From: Bryoerythrophyllum caledonicum
Taxonomy: Eukaryota > Streptophyta > Bryopsida > Pottiales > Pottiaceae
Direction of reading: 5' to 3'
Length of the DNA: 64,000 nt
NCBI GenBank assembly: GCA_963971425.1
Contig: OZ020518.1
Coordinates: 2,802,263-2,866,262, forward strand
The position numbers and the translations under genes are program-made. The notes below the pieces were generated by a model. The model had not been told where the DNA came from. It was given only the letters and a program-made list of their open reading frames with translations, and ran no database searches. Shown here piece after piece: positions 10,098 through 21,703 of the stretch; within the stretch, counting starts at the first letter, position 1; every line of letters starts with the position of its first letter.

Positions 10098-11048
10098 TTA
10101 ACCCCTAAGATACCGTGACAGTTTTACACCAAAAACACTTCAAAATTAATGGATTCTAGTGCAATGAATAAAGAAGGTAACAAAAACTTTGATTTTTAGT
10201 TCTGATCATAGGATCTCAATAAAGGCTTATTAAGTAATACATGTACAAAATTTCATAAACTTTGACCGCACGGATTGAAAGATTATAGTGTTTGAAGTCA
10301 AGCAAATGGTTCATTTTCTTCCCTGCATTTAGTGGATCAGCAGACTTTGACTTCAGTTGGTGTCAAAAAATTTCACTACACAAGGTCTAAATCTATTACC
10401 ATCTTGTTAAGCATGATGTTAGCTCCTCACACACCAATTTTTAGAGGTAGAGACAGGGTGTAGCATATTCAAAACAAGTGTGCAAGGAGTGGAGGCTCCA
10501 AATTCGTTAATTCACACTTTATTTTTTTTTGAACTTAATATGTTTTTGATTGATAATCCCAATGGTTAATAAGAAGGTTTACATTACATATTGTTGTGGA
10601 AAAACTAAAAAGTGAAAAATATAAAGATACCTAGGTTTTATGTGGAAAAGAAGAAGTTTTTTGGTACCTTGCCCGACAGTGAGTGACAATGTGTGAAAAT
10701 GTTTGACTTGGGTTGGTATGCTATTTTTCACTAAAAAAATAACTTTTTTTTGACAATATGAAGGGAAATAATATTACTTGCGAGTACTGAAAATCTCACT
10801 TTCAATAGAGTGTCCTATCAAAAGTTTTTGGAGGTGCCCGAGGTGCCCGCCCTCCCCATTTGAAATTAAAAACCCTATAACTTTTTCATCAAATGTCCAA
10901 TTTAGGAAAAAATTGTTTTCCCACTAAGGTCTTGGTAATGTCTTTCTATAGTAAAAATTTCAAAGAAGAATGTTGGAAATTGACACCATAGGAACCTGAC
11001 CAAACTTTCAAAAAGCCCATTTTTGACACTTGGTAGCTTAGGGGTTAA
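10098..11048 (+). mobile_element. TTAA-flanked MITE, family 1, full-length copy (0.95 kb)
   Basis: TTAACCCCTAAGATACC at the left and CTTAGGGGTTAA at the right form the TIRs, with TTAA duplicated. It has no coding capacity. Related copies in this window are 13741-14604, 34554-35507, 48190-48660 (partial), 51200-51850 (partial) and 27160-27440 (partial). The 34554 copy can be compared with an empty site, which supports TTAA as the duplicated target. Confidence 0.85.
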
Positions 11049-11459
11049 AAAGAAACCAAGTCCAGGACGTGGTCCTAATTCGTAACCCAAATTTATTTAT
11101 TTATTAAAAAAAAAATCAAACAACTGTGTTGGTTCAAAGCCTCACCTGATATAACTCCTGGAGAAACAAAAATTGTATGACTCTAGGCACCAGGAAGTGT
11201 TGCTGGTTGCCAGATATTCATCGACAGTACCATTTGTTTCTGAGCGGACACTGCACCTGTGAGTTTCTGAGAGATACGTGCTCATTCTCTGCCGTCGATC
11301 GACTCGTGTAATCCGCACTAGAAACTCCCACTCATCTGGATCCACAAGTGAATGATGATCGTGTGACTCTGATGTAGAGATTCTGGGGACAAAAAGTTGT
11401 CTGTACTGTATGGGCCGTCTTTTTCGAAGCATCACAAGGTCATGATCTTGTCAACAATG
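11049..11459. other. Region without a supported gene
   Basis: A 97-codon minus frame at 11142-11435 is open, but I see no splice or family support. It directly follows (in minus sense) the possible terminal exon at 11460-11573 and could be its 3' UTR. Confidence 0.4.
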
Positions 11460-11573
11460 CTACAGGGCAGGCCTCCACATCACTGCACATTCTGGTAAAG
11501 TCTCCCCAAGTGTCCGTTCACCAGCGGATATCACCCAGTCATAAATCGGGACATCGATGTGTTCTAGATGAAC
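11460..11573 (-). CDS. Possible terminal exon of an unidentified gene
   Basis: A clean acceptor (GTTTCTCAG) is followed by 37 codons with a protein-like composition (VHLEHIDVPIYDWVISAGER at the start) and a TAG stop. No upstream exon was identified in 11.6-12.7 kb and no family was recognised. It could be a gene relic or chance. Confidence 0.25.
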   Translation of the reverse strand, partial: VHLEHIDVPIYDWVISAGERTLGETLPECAVMWRPAL

Positions 11574-12720
11574 CTGAGAAACAGGCAAATAGAGGATTCA
11601 AGGTCTTGGTGAAAGGCTGAGCGCTTTGATGCCACATTCATCGTAGGGCTACTTAAATCGATTCCCATGGGGCCCTATCTTACACACTTTTGAAATTCTT
11701 TCTGCCATTGGCACACTTCAAGACAGACAGGCAAGTTTTCTTCTGGGTATCATGCCTTTTCAAGCGGACTGCTCGTAATAATATGCAGGACTGATCTCTT
11801 ATGCCAGTTGGAGACTCAAATGACATTGTATGTCAAAAATATTTATGTAGAAAGATGTGGAATTAGGAATGAAACTCAGCAAATATTTTTCAAATTTAAT
11901 CTCAAAGATTTGCAATTGATATAGAATTTAAAAGCTCGTAAACCATTGGAGCCCATAATCAAATTCTAGAGTAGGTGAGATTTGGTGTCCTCCTTTGCCC
12001 AGTGCCAATAAGCGAGAGTGAGTAAAAGAGAGAAGACATGCCATGGATAACCAACTCATGGAGGTACCCAATGCCAATTGGCCTTGGTCGACTTTCGAGG
12101 CAAGGCCACCAATGCGAGCTCAATTGAGGTGGAGCAACCCAAAATTGCACGCTTCATGACCCAATGCCAATAATGACTGGGGTTTTCAGATTTTGAGTTA
12201 TCGGTTTTGGGTCGCTTCATGCACCATTTCATGCATTTACCATTTCCATGCACCATTCCATGCATACTCTATTGATCAGAATTGGGTGCCTCTACCTCAA
12301 TAAGAGTACCAGACTACCTTTGCACACACACTTGCACTACTCATGGTGTACAACAATTTACGACGCCAGGCCATATGTGCTCTGGACACCACTTTGATTT
12401 ACGCAAACTTGTACACACAAAAGACAAAGTAAGCATGTGCGCTCAAAAGAGAGACGACATACGTGACTGTACATGTGCGTTACATCTTCCCAAAACAGGA
12501 ATGTCCACCTATGCTACAACAACAAATGCTACATCTACAACTATGTGGTGACTATTACAACACCTGCTCATCTACAAGTGATCCAGTTGTCAATGTACAG
12601 CTATGCTACATATTCTGATAAACCGTACTACGGCCGACGACCTGCACAGAGTTTTGTAAATGACTGGGGAGAATGAATAAGGTGCCTCACAAAGCTTCTG
12701 TTGATCATTCTCATGCATTA
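11574..12720. other. Intergenic, no gene seen
   Basis: Mixed composition, short frames on both strands without motifs or splice support. Confidence 0.5.
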
Positions 12721-13058
12721 GGGGGATTTCACACTAGGGGCCGAGCAATTCTAGCAATTTGATTGGCCTAGAGTTGAAAATCGGCCCGTGGGCCTTCACA
12801 CTAGGGGCCAAGGGCCAAGGGCTGAAGGGCACCAAAATGCTTACATGGCAGCACATTTTGAGAATTTTGGCGCCAATAGTTCGGCCCCTCGAGGAGAGTT
12901 CGGGTCCAACAAGAATAGAAACCCAAACTCTTGCCGAGGGGCCGAACATTTTCTCATTAAAATAATTTTAATAATTTTTTACAACTCCAAAACTCGGCCC
13001 CTCGGCATAGTTTGGTCTTCAATGGAGTTCGGCCCTTGGGCTTAGTGTGAAACGCCCC
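12721..13058. mobile_element. Harbinger-like MITE with TTA duplication
   Basis: The left end GGGGGATTTCACACTA and right end TAGTGTGAAACGCCCC are inverted repeats, with TTA on each side (12718-12720, 13059-13061). Subterminal GGGCC-rich blocks are repeated in both orientations. Confidence 0.75.
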
Positions 13059-13061
13059 TTA

Positions 13062-13740
13062 GTCTTGCAACCAGCCGCCTCTGTCCTAATGGTAATGCAC
13101 CGTATATCAGCAATACCAACAATGTATACATCCAAAGGAAGTACATGTAACATTTAGACATGTGGATACATTCCGAGCACTTAATCAGCGAGCACGGCGT
13201 GGAAGTAGCTCCGGGAGGATAAGTGGTACCATCGATGCATTCTTTTCACAGCGCATTGAACGGATCATGCTTGAAGCATGCATGTACGTTTGAGGTAAAC
13301 GTCACAAGAATCACTAATACTAATCTCTAAGTATGACTTATCCTTTATCAAGTTACATTAAGCTAAGAGAATCTTGATTGCATTTGCATTCACCCAAAAG
13401 ATTGAAAACAATTTTGTTGCAACTGTGTGGTAACATGAGCAAAAAAAAAGATAAAAAATACAAATAATTTAGTGAAAGAGAAATAGCAATGCAAAAACTG
13501 CCAATACAACATGGTATAGCCATTAATTCCACAACATGCATGCTTGATAGTCCTTCTAAAATTCATGTGCACAACTAAAACCAATTCAAAACCCTTCAAG
13601 ATAAACCTCAACCATGCAAAAGGACCTCAATTATGGACCCTATTCCACTTGTTTTGTAAAAGAAAACGACTCAACAACAAATCAATCTTTCAAAAGGGAC
13701 AAAATCTAAAACTACCATCAATGACAAGGGCTCATTGAAA
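13062..13740. other. Intergenic, no gene seen
   Basis: AT-rich with A-runs. Only short low-complexity frames. Confidence 0.55.
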
Positions 13741-14604
13741 TTAACCCCTAAAGGATCAAGTGTCACAAATAGGCTTTTTTAAATCTAGACATGATTTAGT
13801 GGTGCGAAGTTCAACAATTGTCTTTGAGGTTCTTACTATAGATAGGCACTTCAAAAAGCTTCATGAGAATTTATTTTTTATCCAGCATTTGGTTAGAACA
13901 TGACACCTAAGTAATTTTGTGAGACCATTTGCAACTTGGACAATTTTTGAGTAACTTAGTAAACATTTTGAGATTTTGTATACTACATAATTTCCTTTGA
14001 GATTTTACATATTAAATAAAATAAAAATTTCTATGGAGCAAAAAATTCCACACTAAGAAGAGTCAAAGTTTCTAGACATTTTGGAAAAAAACATTCATAT
14101 TTCTACAAAAGTAGTCACAAAATCTCAAGATATTGTGCTTTGCTTTATTTCCTTTTTTTCAACCTCAAGAAAACGTGATGATATTTATGTTCACAGTTTG
14201 GATCAAGGTTCTAAATAAATCAAAGTAAATAAACGAAATAAAAAATTGTATTTTGTGTGACTTTGACCCCTTCTTGTTACACAATTGTTAGGATATGTCA
14301 AATAACTTCAACATGCCTAAATGTTTTTGGGCAAGTACCTTACATCACATAGATTGTCAATCTCAACAATATGATCTTGTTATATTGGCAAATTTCCAAT
14401 ACAACAAGATGTTCTTCTAGTAGTATATAACAACATCCTACAATAAAAAGTGGAATGAGATCATTATTTTTTAATGTGTTACATAGATAGTTGTAGCAAT
14501 AGTTTTGTAGTTCTTTTACCATAAACATCCCCTTTAACAGCCACACCTTTTACCGTGTGATTGGAAACAACCACTTTCTGGCCTCGCTCATGATTAAGGG
14601 TTAA
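13741..14604 (-). mobile_element. TTAA MITE, family 1, diverged copy just 3' of the phosphorylase gene
   Basis: The start TTAACCCCTAAAGGATCAAG matches the reverse-complemented end of the 10098 copy (both continue CAAGTGTCA). The other end is TTAAGGGTTAA. It ends 22 bases beyond the stop codon of the phosphorylase-like gene, so it probably supplies that gene's 3' UTR. Confidence 0.7.
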
Positions 14605-14626
14605 ACACCACATACTCGGGTGTTTA

Positions 14627-17600
14627 TCAGCTGTAGCTAACAGTGTACACGCACAAGGCGTTCTCGGGAGAATGGACCTTCTTGCAACGCTCACTCAGCA
14701 TGCTAAACACCACATTTGATGTTGTTGCAATGGCGTACTTGTACCCTTCCGCAAAGTTATTTGGTACTTGCTGTGTATATGTCCATGTCCCATTTGCTAG
14801 TTTCATCACCGGTTGATGAAGCCTGTTCCAAGAATAGAAAAATGATATTGGGTCAATCACGGTGCCTAAACCCTTAAATCCTAATCCTAACCCCATACAA
14901 GATATCATACGATGGCATATCAAGTGTGATAACATTGGTGGTTTATCTTCTAGGTCAACTAATAGAAATGGAAACTAAGCATGTGAGTGGTAATCACATG
15001 GAGATGTGATATCTACATGGATCGAAAGACTCAAAAAGCAATCTGTAGCAAAGGTAAGAGTATCTTAAACCACGAAACTAAAATCATCAGCTTCTAAACT
15101 ATTCCATTGCTTAAAAAAGGAATTTAGGTCATGGGAAAACATCTTATAAATAGATATGTTAATGCACAAGCCATGTACTTATATTCTTCATACTTCTCCT
15201 GAGACAAAGAAATTGTTAAATATTGATGGTCCATGGTAAAAAGTAAGCCCTCTAACTATAATTCTAGTGTGTTTCATATTGATATATATCATGTGTTTTG
15301 TATTAGTGTACTTGAAATTAGTATGTTTCCCATAGAAGTATATCACACCATTGATTATATACATTCAAGGTCAGTCAAACATACCAGTCAGAGTTGCCGC
15401 GAACGAACACGTAAGGGATTTGGTACATGGTACTATTCAAAGCGTTGTAACCATCAAGTGCTTGTGCAACTCCAATAGCCTCCATAGCAGACCTTCATTC
15501 CACACAATTAATTTGTTGGAAAAACAAGTTAAAACCCCTAGTTATTCAAAACTTTCTAAATGCAATTCAAACATTTTCAAAAAAAATTATATTGTTTTGA
15601 TCCGAAACATAATCCTAATACTAGTCATGAGTCACTTACACGGCAATCACATCGTGTGCGGTGAGAGATGTGTTGAAGGCAAGGTTGATAGTGAGGGCAG
15701 TGTAGTTTCGGGCGGTCATGTCCCACGGAACACCTGCATAGAAGAATTGGGAGTCCACCTCCACGCATGTCTTGTAGTTGTACACTTTGGGGGGTGTCTT
15801 TGGGTTCAAGTTGTATATGCGGTTGGTGGTGTTGCTAATGTACCCAAAGTAGAGTTCCTCGTGATCCTGCCATGGAAATGAAATATTTCATAAGTTGGTG
15901 AATGTGGACATTGGTGATGGCCAAGTCCCAACATTGGTTGGAAGGGACAAGATTATGTCAAAAAATTTAGGGCTTCTTTAACCCCTGAAGACCCAAGGGT
16001 CCCCTCCGGAGACTGTAAGAGTCCCCTCACGGAATTGTTGGGCCTTTAGGGATTTAAGTCCATAAAAAAAGGCCATAGATACCAAGCCATAGTCTATTAT
16101 AAGAGTTGTAAAATGTTGGACAAGTTGTGAGACCACCACATGACATTAAATTATATTATGTATCACCCCCTTAATATTGGGGGGGAAAAGTAGCTTCAAG
16201 CTACATGACTTGTCTTTTTGGATTGAAAAATACAAGACACATATTTCCAAGCTACATTTTCGCCCTAATATGAAGAAGGTTGTATATAGTATGGTTTAGT
16301 GTCATAAATAAAAGGGGGATGTATATAGTATAGACTAATGTCATGTGATTCCACAATAGCCAACTTTATTTGTATCGTAATTCAAAAAGGTAGATTTTCC
16401 TGTGTAATGACAGTACCTGGAGAATGGTGTTGCGAAGGGGAGCCTTGTTGATACTGTTCTTAGACTTGGAAGCTGCAAGAATCTCGTTTGCCAGCGCGAG
16501 GCTACCCCGGGTGTGGGTGTCAAAAATGCAGTCGCCGTAGAGGAAAGCGTCCTCTGGTCCGTTAACCTCTTCCGGGAGGAAACACATGTTTGGGTATCCC
16601 TTGGCTTGGTCCTTCCAATCCGCCAGTTTGCAGTTCCAGTTCATGGACATGGGCGTCACACACACATCACCGAAGCGCGTAATCTGAAAACCATTTAAAA
16701 AAATAAATTTAAACACATAAAAAACATACAATCAGATCCACAAGATGCACTGGTACAAATGGGGTTGTTTTATACACTCTAAATTGAACACTTTTATATC
16801 AGAGACAAGTTTGCGACACTTCTTTTTGAAACTTAAATAAAAAGTGTCAAACTTAGACTGTCCACAACAATCCCATTTGTACCAAAATTTATAATGGTAA
16901 AAATACCCATAAATCATACCTTGTTTGTAAAAGTGTTCTTATCTTTTGTTGTCCTTAGCTTTTTACACATAGGATTGATTATAGGTGTTCTTGTTATCAT
17001 GGGTTGATTGTGGATGTTTTACCACAATGTTTCACCAGTGAAGCTATCGATTAACAAAGTTGGTTTTGATACTACATGTGAAGAATACATGTCTTTCATT
17101 GTCTTGGTGATTTTTACATTACCGATTGAATACAAAAATTATTTCAAAATACATAAATTATTTGAATTTCACACTCAGAATTACATCAAAAATAATTTGC
17201 ACAATAGTGCCAATGCTATCCTAAGGTGCCAATGTAACAAAGTATATAGCCATGTACTCACTTTATCCTAAGGTGCCAATGTAACAAAGTATATAGCCAT
17301 GTACTCACTTTATGTGTGGATGATGCCTTGTTGCAATTGTCAGCGTTTAATATACCTCCCACTGCAGCTGACCATCCGGACGTACCCGAGTATATCAGTT
17401 CCTTGAACTTGGGTCCCAAGCACTTGGCCAAGTCTATGGCACACAAGGCCGCTGTCGTTGGGCCAATGCCTGACACCACCACAAAAAACCTCAAATATTT
17501 GGACACCCATTTGCATAAAAAAAAAAAGGTAGAATGACCCAAAACCACCAACTTCTATGCATTTCCTAGATTTGAGGGAAGAAATATAGGTGGTTGCTAC

Positions 17601-18800
17601 ACTTATACATTGATGATCAATGAATTTATGAATGACAAGTGTAATCTACTTCCAATTTCATAAGTGTTGGGAGTTCTTATGACGTGACAGGACAGGAACT
17701 CGCGCCGGAACATGGCCTTGCGTCACTTTGTGGCCCATGTATAATACAGGTAAAATATTCCAATCGCAGGTACCTTCAACATATCATCAAGGTTTCAACC
17801 TCACTAGATAGAAAATATTCTATTATATATAGAGATGTATTGACAACCGAAATTCTTTCCCTAAAGGATAGTGTTTTCTTAGGTTGGGGGGTGGTTTTGG
17901 ATAATTCTACCGTGGGCACAATGAAATTTCAAACTGTTTTTGGTGTCTCACCCGAAGTTGCGACAATGGTGGGTTGGCCCATCAAACTGCCCACTGTGAT
18001 CCGGGGACACAAAATTACCCCCGATGGAACATGCACCGCATTCACTAGCTGCTCCTCATAATGGAGCGCTTCCGGCGTGCCCGAGAACGTTCCTGGGTCT
18101 GCCACCATGAGCACCGTGTATTCCTCTGCACTGAATACATCCAAGCATGCATAGCTTGAAATCATACTCCTCCTGGAAAAAACAAAAGCATCACTCACCA
18201 CAGATCAAAATAATCACAATAATAATCTCAAAATATAAGCACATGCATATCATAAGAAGATTATCTTCCATGTGCAGCAAACCAAGAATCCAAGTATCTA
18301 CATCAAACCAAGTATCACAATCATTGGTTAGATTACAAATAAAATAAAATCTTAAAAAATGCATTTGGGCATGGCACAGTAAAGAGTATATTAGAGTTAT
18401 TTGTAATTTCACCCTGAGATACCATCATTTTATTTGAGTACTCTTTCATCACTTTTAATAATCAATGGAGGAGCTTGGTACTCTATCCTCATTTTATCCA
18501 TGAATTATGAGCTCAAGTTAGAAATTAGTGGCATTTGAGAACAAGGAAGAGGTCATGTTGAATCTCAGCGGCATTTCCCTCTCAGAGCTAATTGTAGGCA
18601 AAATGAGAGCAATTTTAGGCTGATTATTACAATGAAAAAGGAGAAAAGTGGTCAACAATCACGGTCTCTTCACCTCATTTTTTAAAAAGGACTCTCAGGA
18701 AGTGAGGCATTTTTATGTACCTCAACATGGGCCTGGTGGCAGAAGCATAGGCAAATAATACGAGCAGACACAGCAGTGGGAGTGCTAATCCTCCCACCAT
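14627..18800 (-). CDS. Secreted phosphorylase-superfamily protein (bark-storage / MTA-SAH nucleosidase-like), 7 exons, 419 aa
   Basis: Exons on the minus strand: 18721-18800, 17952-18172, 17309-17469, 16417-16683, 15640-15866, 15385-15492 and 14627-14822. All introns are GT-AG and every phase closes, giving 1260 nt. Residues 1-21 form a signal peptide (MVGGLALPLLCLLVLFAYAS), so the product is secreted or vacuolar. The PNP_UDP_1-type fold is shown by SGIGPTTAAL (100-109), SGTSGWSAAVGG (128-139), SAMEAIGVAQA (320-330, the family Met-Glu that contacts ribose) and VRGNSDW (349-355) with the Asp that acts as general acid in nucleosidases. Family knowledge: these enzymes split the N-glycosidic bond of nucleosides, and plant bark-storage proteins are relatives that may have lost activity. 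Key residues are kept here, so activity is plausible but the substrate is unknown. The insert between residues 140 and 310 is longer than in bacterial enzymes. Confidence 0.85.
15978..16057. mobile_element. 80-bp mini TTAA element inside an intron
   Basis: TTAACCCCTGAAGACCC on the left and GGGCCTTTAGGGATTTAA on the right are imperfect inverted repeats bounded by TTAA. It lies in the intron between the 16417-16683 and 15640-15866 exons of the phosphorylase-like gene. Confidence 0.5.
17221..17314. repeat. 47-bp tandem duplication that copies a splice donor
   Basis: Two adjacent 47-bp units starting CTAAGGTGCCAATGTAAC are identical except for the last base. In gene sense each contains AAA|GTGAGTAC. 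The donor used by the 17309-17469 exon is therefore present twice, 47 bases apart. Confidence 0.9.
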
Positions 18801-20344
18801 GATCTGAACACACACGGGTATCATCATGGTCAAATGTCACAATAGTAACCACCACGGATGGAATCCGATTACTTTGTGTATGACTTGGAAGACAATGTGG
18901 GTCATGAGGCAGCTTCCAATCTGGGCATGCAACTTTCTCCTTGAAAAAACAATGAGCCTGCCAAAGCTATTTGTTCTTCAACCATGGTTTACAACTAGAA
19001 CCTGACCACCCCATGATTAGAGTTATCCAAAAAATACTAAAACTAACACCATTAGAATTGCCCTTAAGAAAACCACATATAATGCAAATTTCTTGTATTG
19101 ATAATGCAATCTTGCCTTTAACACTTTCTGATAAGGAACTTACACGAGAGTCTCGTTAGCACGTTGTCCGTAAAGAAGAAGATCGTCACAGTGTAATTAT
19201 TTCCCTGCTCACCAAAAAAAAACCTCCCTGAACACAGATCACCAACAGTCATCTTTCAAATCAGCAAATCGTTTTAAAAAAAAAAAAATTTAAAAAAATA
19301 GCTGGTAGAGTCTCTTTCGCATTCAAGGCGGAGAAAACAAGGAAACAACAGCCTGGTTTTCAGCCAACTTTTGACTGTCTATGTGTCAAGAGGAGAGAGT
19401 GCTCCGTGTATGACTTGTAATCCTCAGACGGCAAACCAAAGCGATTGAAAAGGAACCTCCCGTGGACGAATCTAGAGCTTGCAACACAGTAAGTCCAGCT
19501 GCAACTTAATCCTCTCAATGTGCTTTGCAAACACAAGTTACACAAATACGAGTTTCGAAAGCTTGAATCTAATCCTGGTGGAGTTATACTACAACGGTGA
19601 AACAGGTAGGCAATCATAAAAAATAGAAAGGTCTATCTAGCGGTCCTCCATGGTCTGTTTTTCCAAACCTAGCCGAAAAAACAGAGTTTTCTATCCGACA
19701 TGTCCTACCCAAAGACGTGAAAACGCACAAGAAGAGAAGCACACACCCTCCCTCTCGGAGTCCATCAGGTGAGTCCATACCGTGATCACTGAGCAGATAT
19801 GAGCCCCACGAGGGCAGAACCAACATGCACTCGAAAGGGAGATCCAGTCCACCTCCCGGCACGATATTTCACGTCTAAACGTCTCCCGTACTTATGGAAA
19901 AAACAGAGTGGGGCGACGATTGGAAGGAGGAGGATAAGAGCTGGGAGGGACGCGGCGCCAATAAGTGATGAGACTGTAAGGGCACCCCACCTGCTCTGCT
20001 GTGGTTGTACGTCGTGAAACACGACCGCTCCAGTGGCCAGTCTAGGTGTACGACTTGGATATTAAAGAGCACGCGAGGCGCTCTCAACCAGCATCATCAT
20101 CAGCAGCAGCCGCAGCAGCAGCAGCAGCAGCAGCAGCGGCGCTGCAGGTAAGATTGCAGCGCAGGCCGCGGCTGCCAGGCGATCGGGTTTCATGTGTCTC
20201 GCACCTCACGACAAGCTTCCCGGAAAAGTAAAACCGATTGCAGGGGGTTTCATTTTTATTATTTTTTATTATATATATATTTTTTATTTTATTTTCTATT
20301 TGGCACAGATTTTATTTTCTGTTTACAGGGGATTAGAGTCACTA
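18801..20344. other. Upstream region of the phosphorylase-like gene, GC-rich block at 19.6-20.2 kb
   Basis: Holds no confident coding region. The GC-rich part (19600-20240) could be promoter or 5' UTR of the minus-strand gene. On the plus strand a poly-Ala frame ends in CTGCAG|GTAAGA at 20148, a textbook donor, but no ATG or downstream exon was found. Confidence 0.4.
20093..20142. repeat. CAG/CAT trinucleotide microsatellite
   Basis: (CAT)n passes into about 12 CAG units with one CCG interruption. The plus-strand frame over it codes for poly-Ser then poly-Ala. Confidence 0.85.
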
Positions 20345-20561
20345 CACTGATCTTGATGTTTAGTGTCATGGGCAATAAATGACTTGTAAATGCTATAAGT
20401 TTTTACTTTTGATATAAAGTTTTACTAAGAGCACAACAATCTATATTACTCAAAGAGCGGGATCATAGTGGACATGGTCGGTGAAAATATCCATCAAGAG
20501 TGAAAACTTATAGCATTTACAAGTCATTTTCTGCCCATGACACTAAACATCAAATTGAGTG
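20345..20561. mobile_element. Stowaway-like MITE, second copy
   Basis: Same TIR and interior as 6118-6334, with scattered substitutions. TA precedes the left end, but the right flank is TG, so the duplication has decayed. Confidence 0.85.
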
Positions 20562-20729
20562 TGGTGTTTGTGGACAAAGTCTGTCATTGGCTGCACGTAA
20601 AACAAGCAAAACAACCTTCCTTGGTTACGGGTTATTGGTTACGGGTTATTGGTCACTTTCGGACACTATCTGTTGAACTAATTACTTTTCTACATCGTAG
20701 TGGTTCACACACCATGGATATCAATGAGT

Positions 20730-21545
20730 ATCACCTAGGTATTACATGTATATCACCTAGATATTACATTGGTGTCACCTAGGCATTACATGGGTGTGAC
20801 CTTGGCATTACTTGGGCATCACCTCAAAATTGAAGTCTCCAAACAAATTGGAGAGCCTCCATTTTGAATCAATTATGTACGAAATTGACTACTATGTAGG
20901 GTAGTAGGTACATTCTTCATTGAATATAGTGTGGACTGGAGTAGCTCCACATTCTACACTAATTGGAAATTTACATGAAATTTGGTTGGAAACAAATGCC
21001 CTATTAGAACTTGACATGCATGTGCTTGATGTAAATTAGCGTGGGTGATCCACATTAATAATGAATATGCACTATATTTAGTGAACGATGCAGACATCTA
21101 TGGTAAATAGGATTTCTCTTTACGCTATCTCGGGCGTTGATGAGGTTCAAATATAAGTAAAGCCTTAAAGGACCAAATGTACGTGCGGTGTAGAAAAGTT
21201 TTTACTTTGACTGCAATTATCTTTGAGTCCTTACGGTAAAAATTCACAAAAAAATTACCACATCATCTCATACAATTTTAGAAGAAGATCTTATGGTTAC
21301 ATTCTCAAAAAGTTTATCTAGCCAATTTTTAATCAATGGAGTTACATAGATTTCTCTATAATACCTTGGTCCTCTAGGGATTAATTCACAATGGCAAATG
21401 TCTAAAACAATTGGAAAATTCAAGAGATTTGTTTAGGTAGTACCCATGTAATGCCTAGGTGATACCAAAGTAATGCCTAGGATATACAATGTGATGCCTA
21501 GGTGATGCCCATGTAAGACCTAGGTGATACCCATTGTGTCTGAAT
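20730..21545. repeat. Foldback structure with inverted blocks of a 22-bp tandem repeat
   Basis: About four units of the type TCACCTAGGCATTACATGGG occupy 20730-20825. About four to five units of the reverse complement occupy 21430-21540. The interior also contains the TTAA MITE at 21165-21384. This resembles foldback transposons with repeat-rich arms, but I could not fix the outer ends. Confidence 0.6.
21165..21384. mobile_element. 220-bp TTAA MITE
   Basis: The left end TTAAAGGACCAA and right end TTGGTCCTCTAGGGATTAA are inverted repeats bounded by TTAA. It is inserted between the foldback arms. Confidence 0.6.
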
Positions 21546-21703
21546 TATTGTGATTCAAAAAATAAATTGATTCAGTATGGAGGTACAATGCGTATTGTAC
21601 ATTCATACTTAACGTCCACACTGCAAACAAAGTACAATTTTCCAATTGTTTTGGGTGGCATAACCTTTTCACCAATTGTTTGTTTTTTTAAATTGTACTT
21701 CCA

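Noticed and set aside
12282..12676. Two short plus-strand frames
   Set aside because: No motif, no splice support; Thr/Cys-rich composition follows local sequence.
20046..20148. Poly-Ala protein exon
   Set aside because: A good donor follows, but there is no ATG in frame and no downstream exon; the repeat alone explains the open frame.
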